From NCBI GenBank assembly GCA_036244855.1, contig BQKZ01000678.1, positions 1 to 64,000 on the forward strand: a DNA stretch of 64,000 nucleotides, written 5' to 3'. Shown here in pieces: positions 1-14,320 of the stretch (position 1 is the first letter of the stretch; each line of letters starts with the position of its first letter). Source of the stretch: Temnopleurus reevesii (taxonomy: Eukaryota > Echinodermata > Echinoidea > Temnopleuroida > Temnopleuridae). Both the position numbers and the translations under genes were made by a program. The notes below the pieces were generated by a model. That model worked only from the letters and a program-made list of their open reading frames with translations, did not search any database and had not been told where the DNA came from.

Positions 1-43
1 CATCACCATCATCACCATCATTATCCTCTCTACCACCGTTATT

Positions 44-78
<35 letters not shown>

Positions 79-235
79 TATCATTATCATCTTCATCATC
101 ATTCTCTTCTTCTCCATCATCACCATCATCATCATCATCATCATCACCACCATTATCACATTCATTATCATCACTACTACCGTCATTATCATCATCATCA
201 TCATCATCATTATCATCTTCATCATCATCCTCAAC
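1..235. repeat. (ATC/CAT)n trinucleotide microsatellite
   Basis: Imperfect runs of CAT/ATC, interrupted by short CTT and ACC variants, fill the first 235 bases and continue off the left edge. Nothing else is visible here. The array lies directly 5' of a truncated retrotransposon end whose own tail is also a trinucleotide repeat, so it may have been seeded by a related insertion; that link is inference. Confidence 0.9.
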
Positions 236-240
236 TAAAC

Positions 241-675
241 ACAAAATTTTATGGTGGTAGAGCTTTTTCAGCTGCAGCTCCTATAGTCCCTGGAACGGAC
301 TTCCAAAAACCATCACAGAAGCTCCAACAACTACAACTTTCAAATCCTTATTGAAGACCCATCTATTTGCCCTGAAATAATTAGATCTTGAACATGATGC
401 GCTTGTCTTCTCAAATTTTAGGTTATTTCTTTGTATTAATCATCATTGTTTTACTTTTTCATTAGATATAATCTAGTAACTAAGTTTGTAGAAAATATTA
501 AGTTATGTCATTTGTAATTTGCAAATTGTTGAAATTGTTAAAATTGTACAGCGCATAGAGAATTCCTATGTTTTATTATGCGCTTTATAAATATTGAATT
601 ATTATTATTATCATTATTATCATAATCGTCATCATCGTCGTCGCCGACATTGTCATCGACATCATTATCAACATC
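241..675 (+). mobile_element. Truncated LINE (CR1/L2-like) 3' end with microsatellite tail
   Basis: From 291 to 380 the + strand reads WNGLPKTITEAP, then FKSLLKTHLFALK and a stop. This is the usual C-terminal signature of CR1/L2/Jockey-type reverse transcriptases (family form: AP-LWNSLP ... FKS-LKT-LF). The matching RAFSAAAP stretch just upstream lies in another frame, so the copy has a one-base frameshift. After the stop comes a 3' UTR with a 7-bp stem (551-557 pairing with 577-583), the sequence GCGCTTTATAAAT, then an ATT/ATC tail running to about 675. Only the extreme 3' end is present, as expected of a 5'-truncated insertion. Clade assignment is tentative. Confidence 0.72.
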
Positions 676-2099
676 ATTGCTGTTGCAATCATCCCTTTTC
701 AGCAGGATAATTAATCTTCATGACCCTCACTTTTGTCATATTTGGACAGATGTTTAAACAAATGCTATAACTATATATTTCTGCTGACTTGTCTAATTAT
801 GTAGACATTTTCATCAATAAAACTGCAAGTAAAAATAAAATTGCTACCCATTTCCCTTTATCACTCAAGACCTCTTCTCCTGAGTCTTAAATATTCAAAC
901 AAAGAATGTGGAATCAATTTTTCACGCTCCAAAAGATTGAAAATAAACTTCTATTAAAAACATCGACAAAATAAAAAAAAAAGGGATAATTGTAAATAGG
1001 CGAACGACGTTTGCTTGAAATGTTTCTCGAAAATAAGTTGTTTTCAACAAGTGTTCTTGTTGCAATAAAACCCTTGTTCATGCATATTTTTATGTAAAAC
1101 TATTTTAAGCTCTATAAAAAGCCGCACCCCATCCCACCCCATGAAACCGATCAATAGCTGAAAAGCCATTAAAAAAATAAGACAGTAAGCCCCGCCTACC
1201 GTAGCAAACTCCACCCCTACTATTGAGACCGCCCACCAACGTGCACATTCGTTGAATGGGCACGCGCCCCAGTTTTATGAGAAGCGCGTATCACACACGT
1301 GTCTAACTAGCACGTGCAACTTAACCACGCCCCTCTGTCCGAATGTAAACAACTATTGTTGCAGACAAGGATTCCCTACCACTGCAACAAGATTGATCAC
1401 AAAGACATCCAGAGCCACAATCTATACCGACCAACAGACCATACAACCCCTGCAATCGAGCATTTACAATCATAGGCCTATAATACATATAATTTACTAA
1501 TTCTATCATCTACAGGCTTATTCTGTTGTAGACACAATTTATATGTACTTAATAGGTAAGTTCTGTAGAAAGTTATAGCACTATCCATCAAGTGTTTGAA
1601 GCCTCTTCAATTAATTTATAAAACAATAATAAATAAATGGAATAACTATAGATTATGAGCACGGTTTGTACATCTAGCAGATATTTTCATTCAAGTTCAT
1701 ATTACTTGTTCATAGTTTATTAACAGGTTAAATATTTTCAAGTATCATGAAAACTGCGGAGATTATTGCTCATATTTGTCCGAGAAGTGTGATTGGAATT
1801 AATAGATAATAGAACAATATATAGTTTTTTTTTTCCTAAAAAGATAGCAGACGATTGATTCATCACGAGATATAATGCAACGTTGACTTTTCAAAAAAAT
1901 AAATCTGCTATCTTGATTTACCCAGAAATTATGACTCATTTCGAGAAAGAAACGCGAATATTGTGACACGTCAAACAAGCGAAATAACTTCTCAAATATA
2001 TATAATAATACACAAAGATGACGAAAAATAGACCCCCTATTGTCAAAGAACGCGCCCTGGCGTGTAAATGCTCTACACACACGGCGATGCACACAAAAT
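676..2099. other. Upstream intergenic or intronic DNA
   Basis: AT-rich sequence without a convincing gene. The exception is 1110-1400, which is richer in C and holds several CACCC/CCGCCC-type boxes and two CACGTG E-boxes (1296-1301 and 1311-1316). Short open frames here (for example 82 codons at 1252) have no coding character and I do not call them. Confidence 0.6.
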
Positions 2100-3124
2100 T
2101 TCATTCATGTCGATCGTTTTTGTTATTGCCTGGCGTGCGTGACGTCATGCACATCCGACAAACCCACATGTCGGCAAAATATAATTCACTGCGAGAAATA
2201 CCCAATTCCCGGATCATACCCAAACCGCTTATTCCCTTACTCTATTGGAGATATTTTGGATTAAATACTGCGGGATCCCTCTAAATAACCTTTGCCTACA
2301 CCAGACTCCATGAATGAGTGAGTAAAAGTGTCAAAATAGATACACTAATTTGTTTTATTTCAATCTGTAATGTTTGACTTTTTGTTCCTCTCTGCGAGAT
2401 TGACAGACCCCTCGCAAATGATCGCGAAATTACTTTGTTCTGATTGTTCCTCGATGATTATATTATCCCAAGCACCCAATTCGTTGGCAAATCGCCCATG
2501 TATATGACCATATTTTCACAAATTGAATAATACACTGTCAAATCTAACATGTTAGCAACATATTTCGTTGTATAAGTGATGATAAAGCTGAGTTCAATAC
2601 TGTATAATTTACCGGTAAATTGGTTCAATTCGAATGATAATATCCGAATGTGTATACTTCTTATACAAAGAAATCTCGGGGTCATTATCTCGATGTATAC
2701 ACCGTAATCGCAACCCCCCGAATCCGTCGCAACATTTCGGAACATTTTGGATGATTTTTGCTCAAATAATTGCACACTGTTGTCCATAAATGTCAAGATT
2801 TGCCAGAGGGACTAGTGCCTAGATGATTGCATAACTTTGGATTCGTGAATTGGGACGAATGTTGTGAAATTTGGACGTAAGTTTGTTCAATTTTTCGCCG
2901 AGCCGCGGGGTGCGAATCCATCATGTTACGCGCAGCTGCTGTGTAGCTGTAGACGACTCATGCATAAATTGACTCCTCATATATCCTTTTACCTATTTAT
3001 ACGAAACAACAAGGGCAAACAAAAAATGGTGTCCGTTTCTTATCCGGAATTGTGTCTCGTTTTGTGACCAAATTTGAGAGAATTTATCCCAAGTTTTCAC
3101 CCATTCACTGCACTGCGGCCCCAG
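2100..3124 (+). promoter_or_regulatory. BAZ2B: Candidate promoter and noncoding first exon of the BAZ2 gene
   Basis: The start-codon exon at 19024 follows a strong 3' splice site, so at least one 5' noncoding exon must lie upstream. The best candidate ends at 3124: CCCCAG is followed by a near-perfect donor, GTAAGTAA, at 3125. The preceding kilobase has more CpG than its surroundings, including a GCCGCGGGG patch near 2900, and a full palindromic CRE (TGACGTCA) at 2140-2147. I cannot place the transcription start. An alternative donor (ACG then GTAAGA) lies at 3331. The assignment rests on signal quality and position only. Confidence 0.33.
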
Positions 3125-4659
3125 GTAAGTAACATGCGAGTGTGTGTGTGACACATCAATACACATTCAATCGGATTTATCTCTGTTTTTGTTGTATTTC
3201 CTTACGGCTTTATCTGACCTTCCAATATGTCGAGCTGGTGGAAATCTTTCGTTCTTTTATTAGAAAACAACCACAGGGATCTCTTTATTCTAAATTGCTA
3301 TTTCGACTGGCGTCTTCACCTCCGATTTACGGTAAGATTTCGACTTGAAATTTTCGGATTTATCTCCCATCGTGTCCGCATTGACCCAGAACACACGTGT
3401 GTGTGTTCACTGGGGGCGATCGGTGGTCAATTTGTACGAATTTCGGCCAAATTTTCATACTTGTTTGTCGCCGTTTCGGATCGTTCTAATTTATTACTGC
3501 TGTACTTGTTAAAATATGAAAGGTCGTTACACACAGCACGGGTGTGGATTCACTGTCGTTCGCCTGCCATCTTTATTCCCCTTCAATTGGCGATGATTTA
3601 CTTGGCCGTTCTAATCGCATTGAAAATGTTCTGCTCCATGTCATGAATGGCTGTCGCATTGCACAGCGTTGAGTCTTTTGTGAGATGGGATTTGATGGTC
3701 GTTTTTGGAGCAGATTTCATCCCAAGTTGATCATTTCACTTTCCTCCTTCCTCCTCCTCCCGGGATGAGAAATACCTAGGGAGGGTAATCCACTTGTCTT
3801 TGTTCTTATATGCCCCCAGTACTTACTGGGTTATTATGTTTAAACCTCTCTTTTACTTTCTCCTAGATTTTGAATGAAGACTTTCAGAAATTGTTGTTTT
3901 GAGTATTTACAAAATTTTGCAAATGTGCTTTACTGCTCATCGATCAGAAGCGACATGCTCATAAATACGCTATTTAATTTTCTTGAATGTATCCTGAAAT
4001 TTTGGATATGTGTTTTCTTTCTTTGAATACAAAATGAATTATCATACCTGGGTGTTGATATTTTTTTACCAACACAATTAGTCTTGTACATTTGTAAATA
4101 CACTGCAGCGAATCACATGTCTGCTCACTTTTTTTTTTATACAGAATGTAGTCGATCTCTGATCAGAATAGTTATGCTATATTCCGTGAGGCTCTTTCCC
4201 TGCTTGAGGCTATTTAATGTTTAAAACTTTAAAAGACCTAATATTAGATAAGCCACTAAAATCATGTACAAATTACTATTCAATGGATTGTGAAATTTGT
4301 GCCACCATTATTTTATTACCTTTATTACTGGATGTACTGGAAAAATGCATGGATCTGCAGTCGAGTTTTCAGGTCTATCTGTCATCCGACTCTTATCTTC
4401 TCATATTTAAATTGATTTTGTGGTTTATTTATTCCTGTTGCTGTTTGATCATGTTTTGGAATAGATTTTTATACTATCCTTTTCCAGTTTATTTTTTTTT
4501 AAATGCGTACAACAATGGGGAAGATGACAGGTTGTGAACAGAACAAGTTGGCATTGTTACCTCTTGTGAGTGCCCTTTTTCCGTCAAATCAGGGTTGCAT
4601 GTAATATGCAGGTACAGGCGTGCATCCCTTCCTAGCAAATATCTTTGAATATCAAGCGA

Positions 4660-5490
4660 CTGAGCAAAAAAAGATTCAATGATCCAATGATGTTGAACTT
4701 GATGGTGAAGTTTGAGTGCATATTTAATCTTGAGTGTCTGAAAAATACCCAGTTAATTTTGTTAGATATGCAAATGTGCAAACCCTTCTGAAATATGCAT
4801 TTATGAGGTCGAATTTGAAATATGATTTAACTAACCGCTGACCAAAAAGATTCAATTATCCAAAGTTAAACTTGATGGTGAAGTTTGAGTGCAAATTAGA
4901 TGTCTGAAAAATACCTAGTTAATTTTGTTAAATATGCAAATGTGCCAACCTTTCTGAAATATGCATTCATGAGGTCAAATTTGAAATATGATTTACCTAA
5001 CCGCTGACCAAAAAGATTCAATTATCCAAAGTTAAACTTGATGGTGAAGTTTGAGTGCAAATTAGATGTCTGAAAAATACCTAGTTACATGTAATTGTGT
5101 TAAATATGCAAATGTGCTAACCCTTCTGAAATATGCATTCATGAAGTCAAATTTTGAAATATGATTTACCTAACAGCTGACCAAAAAGATTCAATGTTGA
5201 GTGCAAATTAGATGTCTGAAAAATACCTAGTTAATTTTGTTAAATATGCAAATGTGACAACCCTTCTGAAATATGCATTCATGAGGTCAAATTTGAAATA
5301 TGATTTACCTAACCGCTGACCAAAAAGATTCAATGATCCAAAGTTAAACTTCATGGTGAAGTTTGAGTGCAAATTAGATGTCTTAAAAATACCTAGTAAA
5401 TTTTGTTAAATATGCAAATGTGCCAACCCTTCTGAAATATACATTCATGAGGTCAAATTTTGGAATATGATTTACCTAACCGCTGACCCA
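4660..5490. repeat. Satellite-like tandem array, about 166-bp unit, five copies
   Basis: The phrase CTAACCGCTGACC recurs at 4831, 4997, about 5170 (as CTAACAGCTGACC), 5309 and 5476. Spacings are 166, 173, 139 and 167 bases, and a more diverged unit precedes 4831. Each unit contains GATTCAAT, a TGATGGTGAAGTTTGAGTGC block, ATGTCTGAAAAATACC, AAATATGCAAATGTG and a CATGAGGTCAAATTTGAAATATG block. The 139-base unit has lost the GATGGTGAAG block and its flank; the 173-base unit gained about 7 bases. The array is intronic if the first exon is at 3124. Confidence 0.92.
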
Positions 5491-8400
5491 AAGTGAGCGC
5501 AAACATTCCAACAATAACCAGACTCTCAGCCATTAATCTGAATTGTAATGAATTAAGCCTTGATGATCATATGAAAATACATATACACCTCATACATACG
5601 TTATTCAGAATGGTTGGCATCTTTGTGATTTATAGCTAAAAAAAAGGCATAGCTGCCAACCACTATTAACTGATTGTTTTTTTTCTATTTTTAACCCATG
5701 GATATCGGTGCCGAACGATTTTTACCTGTACCCTACGACACATGATGATGAATACAATATACTAATTTAATTTTCATTTGTGTAAACAATTGTTGTCTAG
5801 TTGACACCATTGGTTGATTGAGGTTATGACGAGGTATTCTAGAAAACAGGCGGATGCACAATGGTATCTCTATCTGCATACAAACATATAATTGCTTTTA
5901 ACATAATTGTAATCAAATCATTCATATTTTCTTTATTTTGTATAATTTGCTTGACGTAACACAGTGTATATGAAAAAAATGTAATCAGAACAAAATGTTG
6001 GCTGTATACAATGTATGTCGACGTTCAAATGAATAAATTCCAAATTCCAAACTGATGTCTACCGATAAACATTTTGAGGAAGCACATTATGAATGTCGGT
6101 TGATATCTTGTACCTGTTTAATATAAATGTACACTGTTCAATGCTTTCACCTACTGTATGCCTTACTGGTAGTCTTTGTTTAAATTATTGACTTTGCCAT
6201 TGTCTTGTAGAAAGGTAATCTACAGAAAGTCAATGATGCAGGTTCTTTGAACTCTGTTATTAGGCCAATTTAAAGCCAGTTTTGTAGTACAATGTGCTCT
6301 TATCAATATTTAAAATAAATCTATTGTTTGAAATTTCTACACTATGAATGTGTTTATCTAATAAGGAAATGTATGAAGCATATGTATCCTATAGAATGTA
6401 ATACATGGAAAAAGATAAAAAATATTGAACTGCATAAAAGTGTTTGCTTGATCCAGGAAGCAAGTTGCGCATTAAGCAAAATACAATGACAAAGAAAGAA
6501 AAGCCAAGCTCCCATTATTTTCAATGTATTTGACTGGAAGAAGCAGCTTCCTATCAATGGTTATACCAAGCAAAATTCAATTCGGCAAACATCAATGGAA
6601 GAAAGATGAATTTACAGTTCAAGGAAGAGATATGATGAACCCAGTTCACTTTTGAGACAAACTACACTGTTTGAATCCTTTACGTACTTACACATTAACG
6701 TTTACACATATTGAACAATCTTCTCCTAAATGCTGAAATAATACACAGTAGCAGTCAGTTTTGTAAAAGAAGGAGGAAGATTAACATATTGTTTTAAAAA
6801 GAAAACTTGATTAATTCCTTATTGAATTAAAAAGCAACACTTTGCCTTCTGAATAGCATTATTCTCACATTAGACTTGAATCATTTCTAGACAGAACAAA
6901 CCTTTAACACTGTTAAATATATACAATTACATCTAGAACCTTGAAAAATATGAACGAGGTCCCAGCTGTTCCTCCATGAGTTAACTACATGCACTGTAGA
7001 TGCAATGATTTGTAGCCCCTATACATGATCAATTGCACATAGTGTCTTCAGGTTGCGTTATATCGTGGAAATCTTACACAGACAAGATTTCCTTTTTTTC
7101 TGCTGGTGCATCATACAGGAGGCTGCAAATAAAATGTAATTTGATTGGATTTCGCTGAAAGTCATGGCTACAATATGTCAATTTGGGAGGGAAGGCCGCT
7201 GGAATTTTTGCAAAGTGACTGCTCAAAACGCGCTGATCTCTGCCATACATGGTTGTATGATTGGAGGAGAAATGAGAAATTTGATGAGTTCTTCATTGAA
7301 CGTGACACACTGCAGTTTGGGCATTGTTAAAATTGAGAGTTGTTTTTTTTTACTTGAACAATATACCCATGATATATCACATAACTCTCCCCTCATTTGG
7401 ATGTCATATCAATGCCATTTTTACTAATTTTGTTATAAGATTTAGAAGAATAAGGAGTAGAAACTAGAATTCTCAATTGAGTTCTTCATTTAAAGCTGAA
7501 CGAGAGTTAACTTTCCTATGCACAATGATTTGGTTTACAGAAGAAGGGTACAATATTATCACAAATATTTTGCATTAAATGAGATTTAAAATTGTCATTA
7601 TGTATTTGATATCATGCATGTAAATATATCATTTTGGGAATGAGTCCCGATCACATTCAAGCTGCTTAATGGTTAGGGAAAAATAACAGAGAAATATTTA
7701 GATTTTTTATACTCTGCTCAAGAAAGGACTCAAACAAGCACATTTTCACATAGAGAAATTCTGTCCTGTCATTCAGATGAATTCATCAGAGAAATGAGAA
7801 ACAGATGGCATATTACTGCAATCTTACTGAAACACTGGAGCCTTTCAAATGAAAACACCAGCATGACAGAATAGAATTACAAATATTCATGTTAAAGACA
7901 AGTTTCAGTTTAGATAAAGATATACCAATTTAGTCAGAAAATGATTTGAAGTAGTATTGTCAGAAAGTATTGTTTATAATTCACCAGAAGACTTAGATAA
8001 ACCATCCCCAAATGGCCTTTTAAAACTACTGAAACTGGTGAAAATATACATGGACCAATTTGAATCATTTTGTACTTTTAGTAAGAAGTTAATAACAGAG
8101 GGAATACCATGTAGGACTACACAATGATCTGACAGGTGCAACAGAGCACATTTTCATTTCTAATTTGCCAATAAATCTCTAATACAACATTTTTTTTCTC
8201 CAAAATCAATTTAAATTCCTATTTGTAGCTTTTAGAATTCATTGGAAATGTTGTTCAATGTTGTGGACTTTCATTATCTGGTCATTCCTTGGACAATAAA
8301 TTGTGTTCAATCTTCATAAGTTTAGGAATCTATCTGTATGTACATAAGCCTCCCCTGTCTTATATTAATGGTTTTATTTCTAAATGATTTCTTGCATTTT

Positions 8401-11400
8401 GATAGAGCCCCTCGGTTCATTTGTTTCATGTCATCCTCCGTTGAAAAAGAATTCAACTCCCATAAGGCATGAATTGCACAATGATACCCACACAAATGGT
8501 TATGATTAATACCCAGAAGAAATATGATCTACACATTGTTTTTTAAAGCCTCCATCCTAAAGAAACTAAAGGATTAGAATACAAAATGTTTTATAGAATA
8601 CCAGCACATTTTGAGATAACACTCAGTGCTTTCAATTGAGATGCTCTGCACAAAAGAAAAAGGGTTGACTTGATATGTAATCTGCAGAAAAACAAGATAT
8701 AGACGCACACACTTTATCTTGAATACCTTTTTAGTAATTTCAATATCCTGCCTCAGTTTCAGTTTCTAATTATTTTTCACCATGGGAAGTAAAGCTTGTT
8801 GAAGGAGAGTTGAAGAAAAATAGGAATAATACTGCACTTCCCTTTTTATAGCCAGTGTGTATGAGAGACATATGTCAGAATTCATCGGGCGTGCGAGAGA
8901 AAAAGCAAGCAGTCTCAATTACCGCTGAATGGAATATTTTATGACCAGGTGAAAAAAACATGCAGAAAATTATTCTAGCTCGCTGTGTGCTTCAATCTCT
9001 CATACTACCCAACCTACTGTCTCTCTCAAATATGAATAGATAAGCCAACATTTTGATGTGCATTCTTACGTTGTCGTGTGCGCTTTCCTCTCGGAGTAAC
9101 TGTGATTATAATAAGCCACGACAATTGCTTCTCACTTTTAACCTCCATTGGGTTGTTGTGTTATTCCATAACGGGCGTTCATTGCACAATTTCTCCTTTC
9201 AATTTTGCCTATGGATACCCTTTTGGCTGAGTTGATCTGATTTGCGTGTCCAACCTAGAAGTATGTGAGTATGGATTAGAATATACTTTGTATCAACGAG
9301 ATGACTATTTATGAGTCAGAATATGAATCAAACAGCAGTTTGATGCTACTGATACGAAACATTTTTCTTTTCAATTACATTGATTGCATGGAACAATGTC
9401 AAAATGATGTGACGTATAATTGTGTGTCTATAGGAAACCTTACAATACTTTCTACAAAAAACTGAATGATGTTTGATGATGCTTATGAATGTATTAATCA
9501 CCTTTGTAGTGTCTCCCCTCCGTGCGTTGGTGTACAAAGTAGGAATAGATTTATTTGAGATCATTTTATTATTTTATTGATAAGCTTTCATGTGATACAT
9601 TCTATCAATTTTAAGAATATAAAAGCTTGCAATATAAAGTTAATAGATAATAGATAAATCCCTGCATGTAGTTTTACAGACCCATATAAATTCTTTTCTT
9701 TATTTCTTCAGCCTATAACTGTGGCTCTCTGCAGTATTGGCTTTGGAAAGGACTGAAGAGTTGGAGGGACTAGTACTGTACAATATGCTAGACCTACCCA
9801 CATGTTGAATGTAGAAGTCCTGAAACTATTGACCAATAGGAGAAGAGACTATGTCAGTCCTTTATATTGCTGTATTTCTGCCTGTCTACATTGAAGCAAA
9901 TACTGTAGGAAAGAAAAGACTTTCATCTGATGGGTAGATATTTCTTTTGAATGTGAATTAGCGATGGGTTTGAGAACATAATTTAGGAGAGATTTATTTG
10001 TGTAAAGGAATGAACAAAATTGATGTAGTACGGGTAAAAGGTAGTAGTTTTGTGTATGTTTCTTGGAGGTTTTGAAATTACATGTACACGAAAAGCATGT
10101 TTCATCATAAGCCACTCATCTTTTAATATACTGTATTCCCTCTAAATAGCATTCAATGTGGGATTTGGATATATGTACTTGTCCAATGAGTTAGCTTTGT
10201 TTGCCAATGACAAATGAATTCATATCAATATCTAGAAACAAAGCTTTCAATATGGAAAATTTAAGCTTATTAATGAAGGGCATTCTTTCTTTGATGACTG
10301 AACTTTGGCATTGAAGTCGACTGGATATTATTTGGATAAGATTGCATGTACAGTAGTGTAAAGGATATTGTCTGAAATACATGCAATTCATTTTTATGAT
10401 GTTGATTGACATGTATATTCAAAATCAAGTCTATAACTTAGCATTAGATATTCAAAGAATCAGTTTATGATGGGTATGCTATTGATGGTGATGTAGGGAA
10501 ATATCTTCTTGGATTTTGTTGTAAACAAGACACACTGCCGAATACATGCTATGGGCGACTGATTGGGTACATGCATGCCCAGTCAAATATGTGTGTGTTG
10601 AGTTATCAGTCAAGTGAGGCGGAGAAAATACCCTGATGAATTATTACCAGAAACCCTTCTCTCTCTCTCTGTTCAATGATATAAACATGCACTGGTGCGA
10701 TTGGGCAAGCCTGTTTTATTGTGCTTTGTGTATTTGATAATGTAGAAAGCAAATTGCGCTCTTCTATCGCTGTCTCCTAATTATGGACGTGTATGCTACG
10801 GACAGATATATCTCATTATGCGCAAAAACTTACTGCTTTCTGTCTATTATGTAAACATCAATTGGCATTCTTCTGGGGTAGCTGCTGCGTGCAGCATGAA
10901 TTACTTATCGCGGTAAAGGAGAGGGCTTATGTATTTGATAGATTTTTTTGTGAGGCTTCGTAGATAATGCGTGCGCATAGTGGTGCTAGTAATTATTTTA
11001 TTTCTTTGCTCTGTGAATAGCGTTTTGACTCTGTATGCACAATGGCGGACTCAAGGAAGTGATGTTTTGTAGCTAATTAAAGAGGAATCGCACAAAGGTT
11101 TATTGGTATTGAACCACTGTGGGCTGTAAACACTTTTGTAACATCCGTTTTTGAGTGGATAATTTCTATTGTATGTAATGTTAAATGTAGGAACATCTAA
11201 TGGCTGAATAAAATTTCATTGTTTCCATATCTGCGTTGTATTTCTTTACATTTGCTGTGGGGATTTATTTTCTGTAGGGTACCCATGTTTTGTTAGCATT
11301 GGGGTTAGGGTTCGGGTCAAGGCTGTGATATTTGTTTATAACATTTTGGCGCTTATTGGCATGGCAATTACCTGGTAGGAGTATAGGTTGTGTGTTTTAG

Positions 11401-14270
11401 TTGTTAGGCTTGGGGGAATGGGGTTATTGTATATATATGCTGATTACTCTGTTTTGGGGTTTGGTTGGGGATGAAGGATGCCTTTTGTACATTCTTTGAA
11501 ATGAAGGTGTTTAGCATATATTGTCCTGCTGGGCTGCCGAGGGCTTGAGTCAGGAATAATTAATATGATAATTGTTGTTACAATTAAGTTCAAGTTTTGA
11601 ACCTTCATTTCTGAATGTAACCATAACTAATAGGGATGTGGCTGGATGTAAGTTTTAGATTGGTGAAGTGTTTTTTTTTACTTCCATTTGTATGATTCTT
11701 TTTCTATTTTTTCCCCTTTGCCTCTTTAGCCTCTCTCATGGAAATCTGAAAATGAATTATGTCTCAAACAATGACTGAGTAAGGATTAGGCTTATATATC
11801 TAAAAATAAAAAAGGATGGGGGTGGGGCATTTTATATATTGTAAACAAGTAGCCGTCGATTGGCCTACAGTATTTGCATCTTCATATTCTGATACATAAT
11901 GATAACATAGTTAAAATGAATTTCAAATAAGATAATTTTGATAATTAAAAGGGATAATTGGAGGCCTACGCTGAATGTTTAAAAAAATGTAAATCATTCA
12001 ATGGCAAACAGCAGGCTAAAACAAACAAACAAGCAACCAGGCTGATGAACATTCTGTTTTATAATATCCCTTAATTGAATTTCAGCTTCAGGCTCATAAT
12101 TCATGATGCATAATGTATGGGCAGTATACCCTGATGATTAAGGCTCGATCAATTCAAATGTACATTATGGAAAATTACTGTGTTATCATCTGTGCCAAAT
12201 CAACATCCAACAACAAAGCATTCATTGAATTTATTCCGTGCTCGCCTTTTTTCATTGAATAAATTTACAGTTTCCTCCTTGCCCTGCCTGTTATCAGTTG
12301 AGCCTAAAGCCTCGTCTATACCTCTGAAGTTGAATGCGTGGAATAGCAAAGCAAATTATAGGGGATGCAGTATTTTAACTCCCGTTTATTTCAACATTGA
12401 AAAGAAGCAAGACACACACAGAAAAAACACACGGGGTATTTGCAGAGAAGGGCAGAGTGGACTATTACACCCAAGAAGATATAAGCTTTCAAGAATGTCT
12501 GTAATTTATATTCGGAAGGTTAAACTCAGAGCTGTGTTTTCGAATCGCAGACTCTAGCCTGATGTTTATTTTATGTGACCTCACTGATCCCGCATATATA
12601 GTTTCTAAAAATAAAGGGCTCTTCAATTTGTTCTGTCCTGTGTTCATGTGTCTTTCATGTGATGATATACATATACACGTAGTTCTATAAAGGACAATTG
12701 CTTTTTCTACTTCTGTGGATAACAAAAGGGATAGTTGTTTGGTTAAACTCTATTGTATCTCATCTATAGTAATGAATATAAAGGTACATGTACTGTATAT
12801 AAGCCAATATTTTGGCATCGGCCCTCTAGATATTAACTTGTAGGCACCTATTTCACATTTCAGGTACAGTGTATGTAGTGTGATACTTTCATGTTTACCA
12901 TGTTTTTTTTAATGCATTATGCTTCAAACTGAATGAAAACTAGCGATCACTGTAAACGAGTCGAGGAAAAACAAGAACAAAGCTTTGTACAATGTTGCAA
13001 GTACAGTACATGTATATTACAGGTTATACAAATTTAACATGATTCTATCATAATTCATAAATTGCTCCAGTTTTCAACCTCAAGAAGGGTTTAAATGTAT
13101 AATGTATTTAAACAAGTTGTGTCATGTGCCATGAGTTTAATGAAGAACTTCACACAAGACATCACGATAGCCCCCTTTGGGTGCATTTTTGTACCCTAAC
13201 CAGATATTTATCATTACTTGCCACCCCAATTCTGCAAAATGGGAACCCAACGATACTGTTTGTCTCATTTAAGGGAAATCACTTCAAATGGAAATGACTT
13301 GCATAGCTGATCATCGTGAATTGACCTTATTTTTTTGAAGGGGGATTATAATTTGTTCGTTAGTCACTAAACTCTGGGTGTGAGTTGTTTTCATAATGTC
13401 TTGACATTTTTTTTTTACTTCTAGGATCTCTTTAAACCACTATTTCTTGTACTACTTGAGTCTGAATGCATGTATGACTTCATTCTATGAAGATATCTAT
13501 GATTTACTAATTAATAATAAGATATACAGTATTGTATGTTTAGTTTGATGACAAATAAAAAGTCAATCTTGCAGTTAAATTAATCTCATTATTCTGACAT
13601 AAACTGAAATGAAAATCTTCCAAAAAAAGTACTTGAAGCATACTGAAGAACTTCATTTAAGTTAATAAGTTTATAGCTTACCCTGGCCATTGTTAGATAT
13701 GTGTGATCATTCCTTGCGCTTGTGATAGTACTTCATCACTATGACAGATCCAACATTAATCTTGGCTACATATAATACTTTTCACTTATTGCAGACTTTG
13801 TGGGTGTGTCTTTATGAACCAAGGGAGACATTGTCTAATACATGTAGGGCAATGATTCAAGTCTTCCAAAGCCATCACTTATTTTCAAAATGTTTAAAAT
13901 TTTGCAATCTAGGTCTTTGAATTGATTGTCCTTGCTTTGTTGTCCCACAAATACCCTCACTACATTTATAATTTCAGAGTTAACGGTTTGCATACAATGT
14001 AAATCGTACCCATTTTCACCTGGGTTGATTGCGGCACAATGCAGATGAATTTGTTTCTGAAGGAAATGAACCTCTTTGCTGGGATCTGAACCAACAACCT
14101 TCAGATTAGAAGGTACAAGTCTTGAAGTAGAGCAGTGATGGTTTGATTGTTCACAAAACCCATTTCTCAAATGACTCCTCATCTCTCTGTCTGCACTGCC
14201 ATATTACCTCCAGGTGCGACGCTATGATAATTCAGGCTGATTCATTGACCATTTTTTTTGTTACCCCTCC

Positions 14271-14320
14271 TTCATCTTCAATCCCCCCCTCTTCATCTTC
14301 AATCCCCCCCTCTTCATCAT
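14271..14320. repeat. 21-bp tandem repeat
   Basis: Two full and one partial copy of a unit reading TTCATCTTCAATCCCCCCCTC begin at 14271, 14292 and 14313. It produces a low-complexity open frame rich in Ser and Pro that should not be mistaken for a gene. Confidence 0.85.

Noticed and set aside
3227..3646. 139-codon open frame near the candidate promoter
   Set aside because: No recognisable domain, no supporting splice or start context, and hydrophobic/aromatic composition typical of noncoding AT-rich DNA.
4660..5490. Regularly repeated array considered as a CRISPR-like structure
   Set aside because: Whole units repeat with no unique spacers, and the host is an animal genome.
7145..7427. Overlapping open frames of 61 and 87 codons
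   Set aside because: No domain or splice context; composition not different from intron.
11301..11316. GGGGTTAGGGTTCGGG, telomere-like
   Set aside because: Only one complete TTAGGG; too short for an interstitial telomere.
12180..12557. 125-codon open frame in intron 1
   Set aside because: No similarity that I recognise and no codon bias compared with flanks.
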